Source of the DNA: an uncultured Paracoccaceae bacterium
GTDB taxonomy: Bacteria; Pseudomonadota; Alphaproteobacteria; Rhodobacterales; Rhodobacteraceae
Direction: 5' to 3'
Assembly: GCA_947498645.1 (NCBI GenBank)
Contig: CANMKS010000001.1
Location: 1,278,032 to 1,342,031 of the forward strand
DNA: 64,000 bases
In this document: positions 37,779 through 45,771 of the stretch, piece after piece
How the letters are laid out: every line of letters begins with the position of its first letter
Numbering within the stretch: the first letter of the stretch is position 1
Program-made: the position numbers and the translations under genes
Notes under the pieces: generated by a model
Database searches by the model: none
The model's input: the letters and a program-made list of their open reading frames with translations, nothing else
Told to the model about the DNA's origin: nothing

Positions 37779-37804
37779 GTAAGGTGGATCAAGATCCACC
37801 CTAC
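37779..37804. repeat. REP-like palindrome, copy of the 25.98-kb element
   Basis: GTAAGGTGGATC, AA, then GATCCACCCTAC; 24 of 26 positions agree with the perfect palindrome at 25983-26008. It sits between the divergent etfB and rpiB genes. Confidence 0.8.
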
Positions 37805-37887
37805 TGTCCGGAATACGCTGGACCCGATTTCAGCCTGTGATATTGGACGCGCAAAGCAGGATTTTACATCAAAAGGACACTGTTCCC

Positions 37888-38337
37888 ATGTCAGGCACCA
37901 CACGCATTGTCTTGTCGAGTGATCACGCAGCCATCTCGATGCGCGGCGCAATTGCCGCGCATATTGCCGCGCAGGGTTTTGAGGTCACAGACATCGGCCC
38001 AACCACACCGGAAAGTACACCCTACCCGCAACATGGCGAAGCCGCCGCAAGGCATGTTGCTGACGGGCACAGCGATCTGGGAATCATCATCTGTGGGACC
38101 GGTCAGGGCATCATGATGGCTGCCAACAAGGTCAAGGGTATCCGCTGCGGCGCATGTTCGGACACATTCTCGGCCCGCATGATTCGTCAGCATAACGATG
38201 CCAACATGATTGCTTTGGGCGCACGCGTTGTTGCCGAAGGCCTTGCACTTGATATCGTGGATGCATTTTTGAAAGCCCGTTTTGAGGGCGGCCGTCATGC
38301 CACCCGCGTGGACATGATCAAGGCGATTGAAGGGTAG
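37888..38337 (+). CDS. rpiB: Ribose 5-phosphate isomerase B
   Basis: A 149-residue RpiB/LacAB-type sugar-phosphate isomerase, interconverting ribose 5-phosphate and ribulose 5-phosphate. Features: VLSSDHAAISMRGAIAAHI (phosphate/catalytic Asp-His), GIIICGTGQGIMMAANKVKG, the RCGACSDTFSARMIRQHNDA loop with active-site cysteine and His, and NMIALGARVVAEGLALDIVD. Start at ATG 37888 after AAAAGGA; 17 codons upstream in frame are rejected. Divergent from etfB; converges with the cobalamin adenosyltransferase gene after about 20 bases. Confidence 0.93.
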   Translation: MSGTTRIVLSSDHAAISMRGAIAAHIAAQGFEVTDIGPTTPESTPYPQHGEAAARHVADGHSDLGIIICGTGQGIMMAANKVKGIRCGACSDTFSARMIRQHNDANMIALGARVVAEGLALDIVDAFLKARFEGGRHATRVDMIKAIEG

Positions 38338-38360
38338 GGTCAGGACCCCGGCTAGCGCAG

Positions 38361-38936
38361 TTATCCGCGATTGGCCCCCGGAACCCACAGAACATCATCC
38401 TTGCCGTTGTTGTTGGCAATGCGCGCTGCCTGAAAGCACCAATCTGACAGCCGGTTGAGGTATTTCACTGCTGCAGGGTTCACTGATTCCATTGTGGCCA
38501 ACTCAACCGTCAGCCGCTCGGCCCGGCGCGACACCGTCCTGCAAAGATGCAGATGTGCGGCCAGTGGCGACCCGCCGGGCAGGATAAAACTGCGCAGCGG
38601 TTCGACTTCCTTTGTCATATCGTCGATTTGCGCCTCAAGCCGCTCCACCTGCGCATCTGTCATGCGCAGCACGGGGTACTCTGCCTCACCATCTTTTTCC
38701 ATGTCGGGACGGCAAAGATCGGCACCCAGATCAAACAGATCATTCTGGATCATGGCCAGTTGGTCATCCAAGACGCCCGTCGCATGCAGCCGCGCCATGC
38801 CAACGGTCGCGTTGGTTTCATCCACTGTTCCGTATGACGTGACCCGCATAGAGTGTTTTGCCACCCGGCTACCGTTTCCCAAAGCGGTTTCGCCCGCATC
38901 ACCGGTCTTGGTGTAAATTTTGTTCAGAACGACCAT
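38361..38936 (-). CDS. Cob(I)alamin adenosyltransferase (PduO type)
   Basis: A 191-residue PduO-type corrinoid adenosyltransferase that makes adenosylcobalamin from cob(I)alamin and ATP. The ATP site is YTKTGDAGETALGNGSRVAK (residues 8-27); the family signature DETNATVG and the C-terminal LPGGSPLAAHLHLCRTVSRRAER and YLNRLSDWCFQAARIAN complete it. The coenzyme is needed by the mutases of the ethylmalonyl-CoA pathway (ethylmalonyl- and methylmalonyl-CoA mutase), consistent with mcd in the window. Four bases downstream of the small membrane protein gene, so one operon. Confidence 0.94.
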   Translation of the reverse strand: MVVLNKIYTKTGDAGETALGNGSRVAKHSMRVTSYGTVDETNATVGMARLHATGVLDDQLAMIQNDLFDLGADLCRPDMEKDGEAEYPVLRMTDAQVERLEAQIDDMTKEVEPLRSFILPGGSPLAAHLHLCRTVSRRAERLTVELATMESVNPAAVKYLNRLSDWCFQAARIANNNGKDDVLWVPGANRG

Positions 38937-38940
38937 GCAC

Positions 38941-39147
38941 TCAGCCTCCTTGCCCGCGTAGGTAAACGAACAGCACGATCAGGATGACCGCAATCAACTG
39001 CGCTCCGATCCGCCAGCGCATGATCTTATTGGCATTCTTGCGATTGAATTCGCCACCTTTGCCAAAGCTGCCAATCCCGAGCATCAGGATACCCAACACT
39101 GCCAGAACGGCGAGGGCCATCACCCAGAAAAGCGGATCACTTGCCAT
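38941..39147 (-). CDS. Small twin-transmembrane protein (HIG1-like)
   Basis: A 68-residue protein with two membrane helices (about residues 8-24 and 48-64) joined by a polar loop GSFGKGGEFNRKNANKIMRW. The loop and the RWRIGAQL start of helix 2 resemble the HIG1 domain found in alphaproteobacterial and mitochondrial respiratory supercomplex factors. Four bases upstream of the adenosyltransferase gene, which is the usual neighbour in Rhodobacterales as I recall. Role in respiration is an inference from the domain. Confidence 0.75.
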   Translation of the reverse strand: MASDPLFWVMALAVLAVLGILMLGIGSFGKGGEFNRKNANKIMRWRIGAQLIAVILIVLFVYLRGQGG

Positions 39148-39208
39148 TTGTTCATGTCCTTGTTTGTTGCCCCACGCGATGTAGCAGGCTGGTGGATGAA
39201 GGAAACCC

Positions 39209-40036
39209 TCAGGCGCGCAATATCAACGCGTCGAGCCATCGCGTGGGCAGGATACGCCGCATAAAGCCCATGAAATAGGTTGGCGTCGTGACATAATACC
39301 GCGGCCTTGGCCGGGGCGAGGTCAGCGCATGCAGCAGTTTTTTGGTGACGGCGGCCGCCGGTAGCTCGAACCTGTCGGGGCCGCTGTCCTGATACAGCCG
39401 ATCGATCACCTCGGCATATTCTGGTGCGCGCGCAGAGGCCTTTGGATCAATCCATTTTTCGAAATGCGGGATCGCGTTTTCGCGGATTTTTGACGTGACC
39501 GGTCCGGGTTCGATCAGGATGACCTTGATCGGTGTGTTCTGCATCTCCATTCGCAGCACGTCCGTCAGCCCCTCAAGCGCGAATTTACTCGCAACATAGG
39601 CGCCGCGCCATTTCATCCCGACAAAGCCCAGCACGGACGAACAGTTGATGATCCGTCCGTGCCCCTGCGCCCGCATCACCGGGATGACCAGCCGGGTCAG
39701 CTCGTGCCAGCCAAAGACATTGGTTTCAAAGATGTCGCGCAGCGCGCCAACGGGCAAATCCTCAACAGCACCAGGGCAGGCGTAGGCCCCGTTATTATAA
39801 AGCGCATCCAAGGTGCCGCCTGTGGCCTCAAGCGTTTCGGCAAGGCCGGTCACGATGCTTTCGGGATCACCGTAGTCGATCAGCGGGCTTTCAAAGCCTT
39901 CGCTTTGCAGGCGTATGCAGTCGTCGGCCTTGCGGCAACTTGCAAAAACCCGCCAGCCTGCGTCACGCAGACCGCGTGCGGCATCAAGGCCGATGCCCGA
40001 CGAAGATCCGGTGATAAGAATGGATTTCTGTGTCAT
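39209..40036 (-). CDS. SDR family oxidoreductase
   Basis: A 275-residue classical short-chain dehydrogenase. Cofactor motif ILITGSSSGIGLDAARGL, NNGAYACPG as the NNAG variant, catalytic Ser in INCSSVLGFVG, and Y-x-x-x-K in GAYVASKFALEGL. The active-site tetrad looks intact. The C-terminal 40 residues are hydrophobic and basic (TPTYFMGFMRRILPTRWLDA), possibly membrane-associated. Substrate unknown; likeness is to retinol dehydrogenase-type SDRs. Divergent from parC with about 95 bases between. Confidence 0.88.
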   Translation of the reverse strand: MTQKSILITGSSSGIGLDAARGLRDAGWRVFASCRKADDCIRLQSEGFESPLIDYGDPESIVTGLAETLEATGGTLDALYNNGAYACPGAVEDLPVGALRDIFETNVFGWHELTRLVIPVMRAQGHGRIINCSSVLGFVGMKWRGAYVASKFALEGLTDVLRMEMQNTPIKVILIEPGPVTSKIRENAIPHFEKWIDPKASARAPEYAEVIDRLYQDSGPDRFELPAAAVTKKLLHALTSPRPRPRYYVTTPTYFMGFMRRILPTRWLDALILRA

Positions 40037-40131
40037 GCCTCACTGTTTGGGGTCTCGGCGGCGATCTGGCAAGCGCAGTGGGACAAAGATAGCCGCTTTA
40101 CGCCAGAATCGGCTGTCGTTACACCGGGCGT

Positions 40132-42474
40132 ATGAGTGATGAGAGCGATACAGATCTGGGCCCCAACGATGTAACGGAATCGCTGCGGCGCGCCATTGGC
40201 GACCGCTATCTGACCTATGCGCTGTCCACGATCATGCACCGCGCGCTGCCCGATGCCCGTGACGGTCTGAAACCCGTACATCGCCGCATTCTTTATGCGA
40301 TGTCGAGGCTGCGTCTGTCGCCAACGGGTGGTTTTCTGAAATCTGCCAAGATCAGCGGCGACACAATGGGCGATTTCCACCCGCATGGTGATGCTGCGAT
40401 TTATGACGCGATGGCGCGTCTGGCGCAGGATTTTAATGTCCGTTACCCGCTGGTGGATGGTCAGGGGAACTTTGGCAACATCGACGGCGATAACCCTGCC
40501 GCATCGCGGTATACAGAGGCGCGGATGACCGCTGCTGCTGAGGCTCTGTTGGAGGGGCTATCCGAGGATTCGGTTGATTTCCGCGACAACTATGACGGAC
40601 GGCTGACAGAGCCGGCAGTCTTGCCGGCCACATTCCCGAACCTTCTTGCCAATGGGTCCAGCGGGATCGCTGTGGGGATGGCCACGAATATTCCGCCGCA
40701 TAACCTGCACGAGCTGATTGACGCCTGTCTTCATCTGATCAAGACGCCGGATGCGCGTGACGATACCTTGCTCAACTACATTCCGGGCCCTGATTTCCCG
40801 ACCGGTGGCGTCATTGTTGAGCCTGCCGACAATATCGCAGAGGCCTACCGCACCGGGCGCGGATCTTTCCGGTTGCGCGCCAAGTGGGAGGTCGAGGATC
40901 TGGGCCGTGGCCAGTGGCAGGTTGTTGTCACCGAGATCCCATATCAGGTCCAGAAATCGAAGCTGATCGAAAAACTGGCCGAAGTCATCCAGCTTAAGAA
41001 GGTGCCTTTGCTCGCGGATGTCCGCGACGAAAGTGCCGATGACATCCGCGTTGTCCTCGAACCTCGCGCCAAAACAGTCGACCCAGAGGTCATGATGGGG
41101 ATGCTGTTTCGCAATTCGGACCTCGAAACCCGGTTCAGCCTGAACATGAACGTGCTGATTGACGGGCTGACGCCCAAGGTCTGTTCGCTCAAAGAGGTGC
41201 TGCGCGCGTTTCTTGATCACCGCCGCGATGTACTGGTCCGCCGCAGCAAGTACCGGCTGGAGAAGATCGACCACCGGCTTGAGGTTCTTGAAGGGTTCAT
41301 CATCGCTTTCCTGCATCTGGACCGCGTGATCGACATCATCCGCTATGATGACGACCCCAAACAAGCGCTGATGGTCGAGGATTGGGCTCAGGATCATGTG
41401 CGCGCCACGTCCGAGGCTGACTATGTCTCGCCGATCAAACCGGGTGCCGATCCAGAGGTATCTTTGTCAGAAATTCAGGCCGAGGCGATCCTGAATATGC
41501 GCCTGCGCTCCTTGCGTCGTCTGGAAGAGTTGGAGTTGATCGCAGAGCGTGATGCCCTGATGGAAGAGCGCGCCGGGATCGAGGATTTGCTGGAAAGCGA
41601 TGACCTGCAATGGGCCAGGATCGCCGAACAGCTGCGCGAAACCCGCAAGACATTTGGCCGCGATAGCGCAGGCGGCGCGCGGCGCACGCAGTTTGCCGAG
41701 GCCGCCGAAGTGGTCGAGGTGCCGCTTGAAGCGATGATCGAGCGCGAACCGATCACGGTTGTCTGTTCGCAAATGGGCTGGGTCCGCGCCATGACGGGCC
41801 ATATCGACCTGACGCGTGAGTTGAAGTTCAAGGATGGCGACGGGCCGCGCTTTATCTTTCACGCGGAAACCACCGACAAACTGCTGGTCTTTGGCGCCAA
41901 TGGGCGGTTCTACACCGTGGGTGCTGCCAACCTGCCCGGTGGGCGCGGCATGGGTGAACCGCTGCGACTGATGGTTGATCTGCCCAACGATGTGGAAATT
42001 GTTGATTTCCTGATCCACAAGCCTGGTGAAAAGCTGCTGGTCGCCTCTGCCGAAGGCAACGGCTTTGTTGTGCCGGAAGAAGAGGTCGTCGCCCAAACCC
42101 GAAGCGGAAAGCAGGTGCTGAACGTCAAGGATACGGTTGCCAAGGTCTGTCACCGCGTGGCCGGCGACCATGTGGCCGTTGTGTCTGAGAACGCAAAGTT
42201 CCTCGTGTTTGATGTGGCCGAATTGCCCGAAATGAACCGGGGCAAAGGTGTGCGTATCCAGAAATACAAGAAAGCCGCCGGACGGCAGGGCATGTTGGAA
42301 CTGGATGGTGGCTTGTCTGACATCACAACATTCGTTTGGGACGAAGGTCTGTCGTGGCCCATGGGCGGCGGCAAAACCCGGACAGAGCCTGACATGACCG
42401 AATGGAAAGGCGCGCGCGCCGGTGTCGGCAAACGCCCGCCTTATGGGTTCCCAAAGAATAATCGCTTTAGCTGA
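40132..42474 (+). CDS. parC: DNA topoisomerase IV subunit A
   Basis: A 780-residue ParC, the DNA-cleaving subunit of topoisomerase IV, which decatenates sister chromosomes. LKPVHRRILYAMSRLRL, DFHPHGDAAIYDAMARLAQ and the catalytic tyrosine Y127 in AASRYTEARMT define the breakage-reunion domain. The C-terminal beta-pinwheel blades end with KAAGRQGMLELDGGL. The residue matching Ser80 of E. coli ParC is Ala88, and Glu84 is Asp92. The C-terminal domain is degenerate relative to GyrA and has no GyrA box, supporting ParC rather than GyrA. Confidence 0.94.
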   Translation: MSDESDTDLGPNDVTESLRRAIGDRYLTYALSTIMHRALPDARDGLKPVHRRILYAMSRLRLSPTGGFLKSAKISGDTMGDFHPHGDAAIYDAMARLAQDFNVRYPLVDGQGNFGNIDGDNPAASRYTEARMTAAAEALLEGLSEDSVDFRDNYDGRLTEPAVLPATFPNLLANGSSGIAVGMATNIPPHNLHELIDACLHLIKTPDARDDTLLNYIPGPDFPTGGVIVEPADNIAEAYRTGRGSFRLRAKWEVEDLGRGQWQVVVTEIPYQVQKSKLIEKLAEVIQLKKVPLLADVRDESADDIRVVLEPRAKTVDPEVMMGMLFRNSDLETRFSLNMNVLIDGLTPKVCSLKEVLRAFLDHRRDVLVRRSKYRLEKIDHRLEVLEGFIIAFLHLDRVIDIIRYDDDPKQALMVEDWAQDHVRATSEADYVSPIKPGADPEVSLSEIQAEAILNMRLRSLRRLEELELIAERDALMEERAGIEDLLESDDLQWARIAEQLRETRKTFGRDSAGGARRTQFAEAAEVVEVPLEAMIEREPITVVCSQMGWVRAMTGHIDLTRELKFKDGDGPRFIFHAETTDKLLVFGANGRFYTVGAANLPGGRGMGEPLRLMVDLPNDVEIVDFLIHKPGEKLLVASAEGNGFVVPEEEVVAQTRSGKQVLNVKDTVAKVCHRVAGDHVAVVSENAKFLVFDVAELPEMNRGKGVRIQKYKKAAGRQGMLELDGGLSDITTFVWDEGLSWPMGGGKTRTEPDMTEWKGARAGVGKRPPYGFPKNNRFS

Positions 42475-42577
42475 AGTCGCATGTAGTCACGCAACGTAGC
42501 GTTGCCGGTATCGCTGCATCCCGCTAGACTGTTTCCATTATCAGGATAATCTGTCGTGACAGGTCAGTTTTACCGTT

Positions 42578-42595
42578 CTGTTATCTGACCGTCAC
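42578..42595 (+). promoter_or_regulatory. PHO-box-like site upstream of phoX
   Basis: CTGTTAT (42578-42584), four bases, then CCGTCAC (42589-42595). This matches the PhoB box of two CTGTCAT-like repeats 11 bases apart at 12 of 14 conserved positions. A weaker pair, CTGTCGT and GGTCAGT, lies at 42551-42568. It is 65 bases before the phoX start, so phosphate-starvation control is likely. Confidence 0.6.
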
Positions 42596-42660
42596 ATCGC
42601 TGCAAAACAGCCCTTCTATACGTGACCGATATCGGAAAACAACAACAAGGAGCCTGTGTG

Positions 42661-44550
42661 ATGAAAGACCAAGTAAATAACGATCTGTCATGGGATGACT
42701 GGGACGAGCTGCAACGCCCCGCACCCGAAACCGTTTCATTTGACGCCGTTGTCGACGCCGCGATTTCGCGTCGTGGCTTTCTGACAGGCGTTCTGGCCTA
42801 CGGGTCTGGGGCCGCTGTCATGGGGGCTGGTCTGTTGTCGGGCACCTCGGCGCAGGCGCAGGCCACGAGCCGTTTTGGCTTTGCGCCGATTCCGATCCAG
42901 ACTGACGGCACTGTGCATGTTCCTGAAGGCTACACTTGGGAAATCGTCGCGCGCTGGGGTGATCCGATGTTCTCTGACGCAGACGACCTTAGCCAGGACA
43001 CGGGCGTCAGCGTTGGGAGCTCTGACCGTGTGTTCGGCGAAAACACAGACGGGATGGAAGCCTTTATCGTTGGCAACCGTCAGGTCATCGCGGTGAACCA
43101 TGAATATGTGAATACCAAAGTAAACCTGCCTCAGAACGATGGCGAGGTGACCAGCGCCGATGACGTGCTGACCTTGCAGAACATGCATGGTGTGACCGTC
43201 ATGGAAGTCGCCGAAGGCGAGGGTGGTTGGGGCATTGTTGTAGACAGTGACCTTAATCGTCGCATCACGCAGAACACACCGATGGAGCTGCGTGGCCCTG
43301 CCGCCGGGCATCCATTGTTGCAGACAGCGGCAGACCCGACAGGGACAGTGGTTCTGGGCACGATGAACAACTGCGGTGCGGGTAAGACGCCGTGGGGCAC
43401 CTACCTGACCTGCGAAGAGAACTTTAACGGCTACTTCGGCTCTACCGATGAAGGGTTTGAGCGTCCGGAGGATTATGTTCGCTACGGCATAGGGTTGGAA
43501 AGCCGCTATGCCTACGAAAAATACGACGCCCGTTTTGATGTGAGCCAGAACCCCAACGAGCCGCGCCGTTTTGGCTATATCGTCGAGATTGATCCGACAG
43601 ACCCCACATCAACCCCGATCAAGCACACCGCACTTGGCCGTTTCAAGCACGAGAACGCCGCCGCCGTGATTGCACCCGATGGCCGCGTTGTTGTCTATAT
43701 GGGCGATGATGAACGGGGCGAGTTCATGTATAAATACGTCTCAAACGGTGTTTATGCACCGGGTGGTCCGACGTCCGAATTACTGGACGATGGGCAGCTT
43801 TATGTGGCCAAGTTCAACACCGACACCACGGGCGAATGGGTTGCCCTGACGCCCGCTGCCACCGGCATGGATGAAGCTGAAATCGCGATCTACACCCGCA
43901 TGGCGGCTTCCAAGGTTGGTGCGACAACGATGGATCGTCCTGAGTGGGTGGCCGTGAACCCCGTGGCCGTCGAAGGCTATTGCGCGTTGACGAATAACTC
44001 GCGCCGCGCGCCTGATTTCACCAATGCGGGCGGTGATCCCGTCTCTGCGGTGCATAATTCGCCAAACCCACGCAATGAAAATCGCTATGGTCAGATCGTG
44101 CGCTGGCGGCCAGCCAACGATGACCACGCCTCGGATGATTTCACATGGGACCTTTATGTCATGGCGGGTAACCCCACCGTACATGGTGGTATCTATGCAG
44201 GGTCTTCAAACGTGAACGAAGGCAACTTGTTCAACTCGCCCGACGGGATGATGTTCGACAGCACGGGGCTGCTGTGGATCCAGACCGACGGCGATGACAG
44301 CAACGAAGAAGGTTTTGCGGGCATGGGCAACAATCAGATGCTGGCGGGCGATCCTGTCACAGGTCAGATAGAGCGTTTCATGACCGGGCCAAAAGGTTCC
44401 GAGGTAACGGGGCTGACATGGTCCGCTGACAAGCGGACAATGTTTGTGGGTATCCAACACCCTGCGGCACCTTTCCCGGATGGGGAAGAGATGTTGCCGC
44501 GCTCATCCATCGTGGCAATCAAACGCGAAGATGGTGGATTGGTTGGCTAA
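42661..44550 (+). CDS. phoX: PhoX-type alkaline phosphatase
   Basis: A 629-residue PhoX family phosphatase, a calcium- and iron-dependent phosphomonoesterase exported by the Tat route and typical of marine bacteria under phosphate limitation. The Tat signal ISRRGFLTGVLAYGSGAAV starts near residue 36, and a long N-region precedes it. PhoX landmarks: VNHEYVNTKV, the NNCGAGKTPWGTYLTCEENF cysteine-containing segment, GRFKHENAAAV and VYMGDDERGEFMYKYVS. AAGGAG lies eight bases before ATG 42661; a GTG at 42622 is not used. PHO-box-like site upstream. Probably single-gene, with a hairpin at 44654. Confidence 0.93.
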   Translation: MKDQVNNDLSWDDWDELQRPAPETVSFDAVVDAAISRRGFLTGVLAYGSGAAVMGAGLLSGTSAQAQATSRFGFAPIPIQTDGTVHVPEGYTWEIVARWGDPMFSDADDLSQDTGVSVGSSDRVFGENTDGMEAFIVGNRQVIAVNHEYVNTKVNLPQNDGEVTSADDVLTLQNMHGVTVMEVAEGEGGWGIVVDSDLNRRITQNTPMELRGPAAGHPLLQTAADPTGTVVLGTMNNCGAGKTPWGTYLTCEENFNGYFGSTDEGFERPEDYVRYGIGLESRYAYEKYDARFDVSQNPNEPRRFGYIVEIDPTDPTSTPIKHTALGRFKHENAAAVIAPDGRVVVYMGDDERGEFMYKYVSNGVYAPGGPTSELLDDGQLYVAKFNTDTTGEWVALTPAATGMDEAEIAIYTRMAASKVGATTMDRPEWVAVNPVAVEGYCALTNNSRRAPDFTNAGGDPVSAVHNSPNPRNENRYGQIVRWRPANDDHASDDFTWDLYVMAGNPTVHGGIYAGSSNVNEGNLFNSPDGMMFDSTGLLWIQTDGDDSNEEGFAGMGNNQMLAGDPVTGQIERFMTGPKGSEVTGLTWSADKRTMFVGIQHPAAPFPDGEEMLPRSSIVAIKREDGGLVG

Positions 44551-44653
44551 GGCGGTTTGAAGCTTACTTGAATCACTTTCGCCGCCTCGACCGTCGGACG
44601 AACGCGAGAAGTGATACCGCTAGCGAAAATTAAAACACCGGAACGAACATTTG

Positions 44654-44676
44654 GGGCAGGCCGCATGGGCCTGCCC
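44654..44676 (+). terminator. Hairpin downstream of phoX
   Basis: A 9-bp stem GGGCAGGCC/GGCCTGCCC with a 5-base loop (GCATG), only TT after it. A stem this strong about 100 bases after the phoX stop is probably its terminator, though the T tract is poor. The rest of the 257-base gap to the next gene shows nothing clear. Confidence 0.5.
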
Positions 44677-44807
44677 TTGCCGCTATGGGTTTCTGCCGAT
44701 GTCGGGTTGCATGCCTCAAAGGCCCTTCAAATTTCACCATGGCGACAGTGTTTCGCCATATTCGAAGGTGATGTGAGATCCCTGAGAACAGATTTTTAGG
44801 GACGAAG

Positions 44808-45281
44808 ATGACTATTAAATCAATCACAATGACGCTGGCCGCACTGGCCCTCGCTGCTTGCGCTACACAAGACCCGGTGCCCGGTCTGGACCCCGCAGGG
44901 CGGGCAACAGTCGAGGTAACGGCTGAACCGATCACGTTCTTTCTACAAGGGGTCCGCGGCCAGATGAACCGTGATCCCTCTGTTCAATCACTGGCGATCA
45001 CCTTCACATGCATCGAGGACTTCGACGGACGTAGCGCACAGACACGGGCCAACCGGTCCGCGCAATACTCGGCCCTCGCGCGGGACAGGGCGTCGGCATG
45101 GCTGATCAATCCACGGGTGAAAGGGCGCTGGCTCCGCGAAATCCGAGCGCAAAGCGTGCCCAACGAAGGTTGTTCGCCACAGTACAAGACGCTTCAAATG
45201 CAAACGGTCACGAAAGACCCGGTAGAGGTCATGCGTTTTGTTCTGCAACATCCCGCTGCCATGCAGTACCTGCGGTCCTGA
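44808..45281 (+). CDS. Hypothetical lipoprotein
   Basis: A 157-residue protein I do not recognise beyond its signal. It has a lipoprotein signal peptide with lipobox LAAC (C18 in LALAACATQ). The mature part contains FTCIEDFDGRSAQTRANRSA and a C-terminal KTLQMQTVTKDPVEVMRFVL. Two further cysteines may pair. Start ATG 44808 with AGGGACGA upstream. It ends at a strong bidirectional terminator. Likely an outer- or inner-membrane-anchored periplasmic protein; function unknown. Confidence 0.7.
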   Translation: MTIKSITMTLAALALAACATQDPVPGLDPAGRATVEVTAEPITFFLQGVRGQMNRDPSVQSLAITFTCIEDFDGRSAQTRANRSAQYSALARDRASAWLINPRVKGRWLREIRAQSVPNEGCSPQYKTLQMQTVTKDPVEVMRFVLQHPAAMQYLRS

Positions 45282-45308
45282 CCGGATCGAATGACTGTTA
45301 CAGATGAG

Positions 45309-45335
45309 AAAGAGCGCCCATTTTGGGCGCTCTTT
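45309..45335. terminator. Bidirectional terminator
   Basis: An 11-bp stem AAAGAGCGCCC/GGGCGCTCTTT with a 5-base loop, with T tracts in both directions. It separates the lipoprotein gene from the convergent VOC gene. Confidence 0.92.
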
Positions 45336-45353
45336 TGATTGGCTACCGCTGAC

Positions 45354-45725
45354 CTAACGGTGCTGATCAACAAGGATCGGATTGCCGTCCGGATCCATGA
45401 CAACAAAGCTGGCAGGACCGGTTGTGGTCTCGTCTGCCTCTGAAAAGAACTCCACGCCGTCGGCCTTCAACCGTTTCTGGATGTCGCGCACGTCGTCGAA
45501 ATCATCAAGGTTCTGGGCGTTCTGGTCCCAACCGGGATTGAAGGTCAGCGTGTTGGCTTGCAGGAAGCCACCGAAAAGCCCGATCACAGTTTCACCGTTG
45601 CGCAGCATCAGCCAACCCTGTGCCTCATCCCCGCCAAAGGGGGTGAACCCAAGCTTGCCGTAGAATTCCTTTGAGACCGCAATATCCTTGACGTTCAGAC
45701 TGATCGAAAATGCACCTAGCTTCAT
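45354..45725 (-). CDS. VOC (glyoxalase/bleomycin resistance) family protein
   Basis: A 123-residue vicinal-oxygen-chelate fold protein with two beta-alpha-beta-beta-beta units: SISLNVKDIAVSKEFYGKLG at the N-terminus and VVMDPDGNPILVDQH at the end. Metal ligands seem partly kept; the exact reaction is unknown. GGAGG six bases before ATG 45725 fixes the start; the same frame runs on upstream through the sigma-factor gene, but that part is not coding here. It is downstream of the ECF sigma factor and its YciI partner, so it is probably part of that regulon. Confidence 0.87.
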   Translation of the reverse strand: MKLGAFSISLNVKDIAVSKEFYGKLGFTPFGGDEAQGWLMLRNGETVIGLFGGFLQANTLTFNPGWDQNAQNLDDFDDVRDIQKRLKADGVEFFSEADETTTGPASFVVMDPDGNPILVDQHR

Positions 45726-45771
45726 AACTTTGTCCTCCTGAATGTTCACAGAATAGCAGAGAGTAGAGGTT

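Noticed and set aside
40132..42474. Possible gyrA instead of parC
   Set aside because: No GyrA-box and a degenerate C-terminal pinwheel; pattern and length fit ParC.
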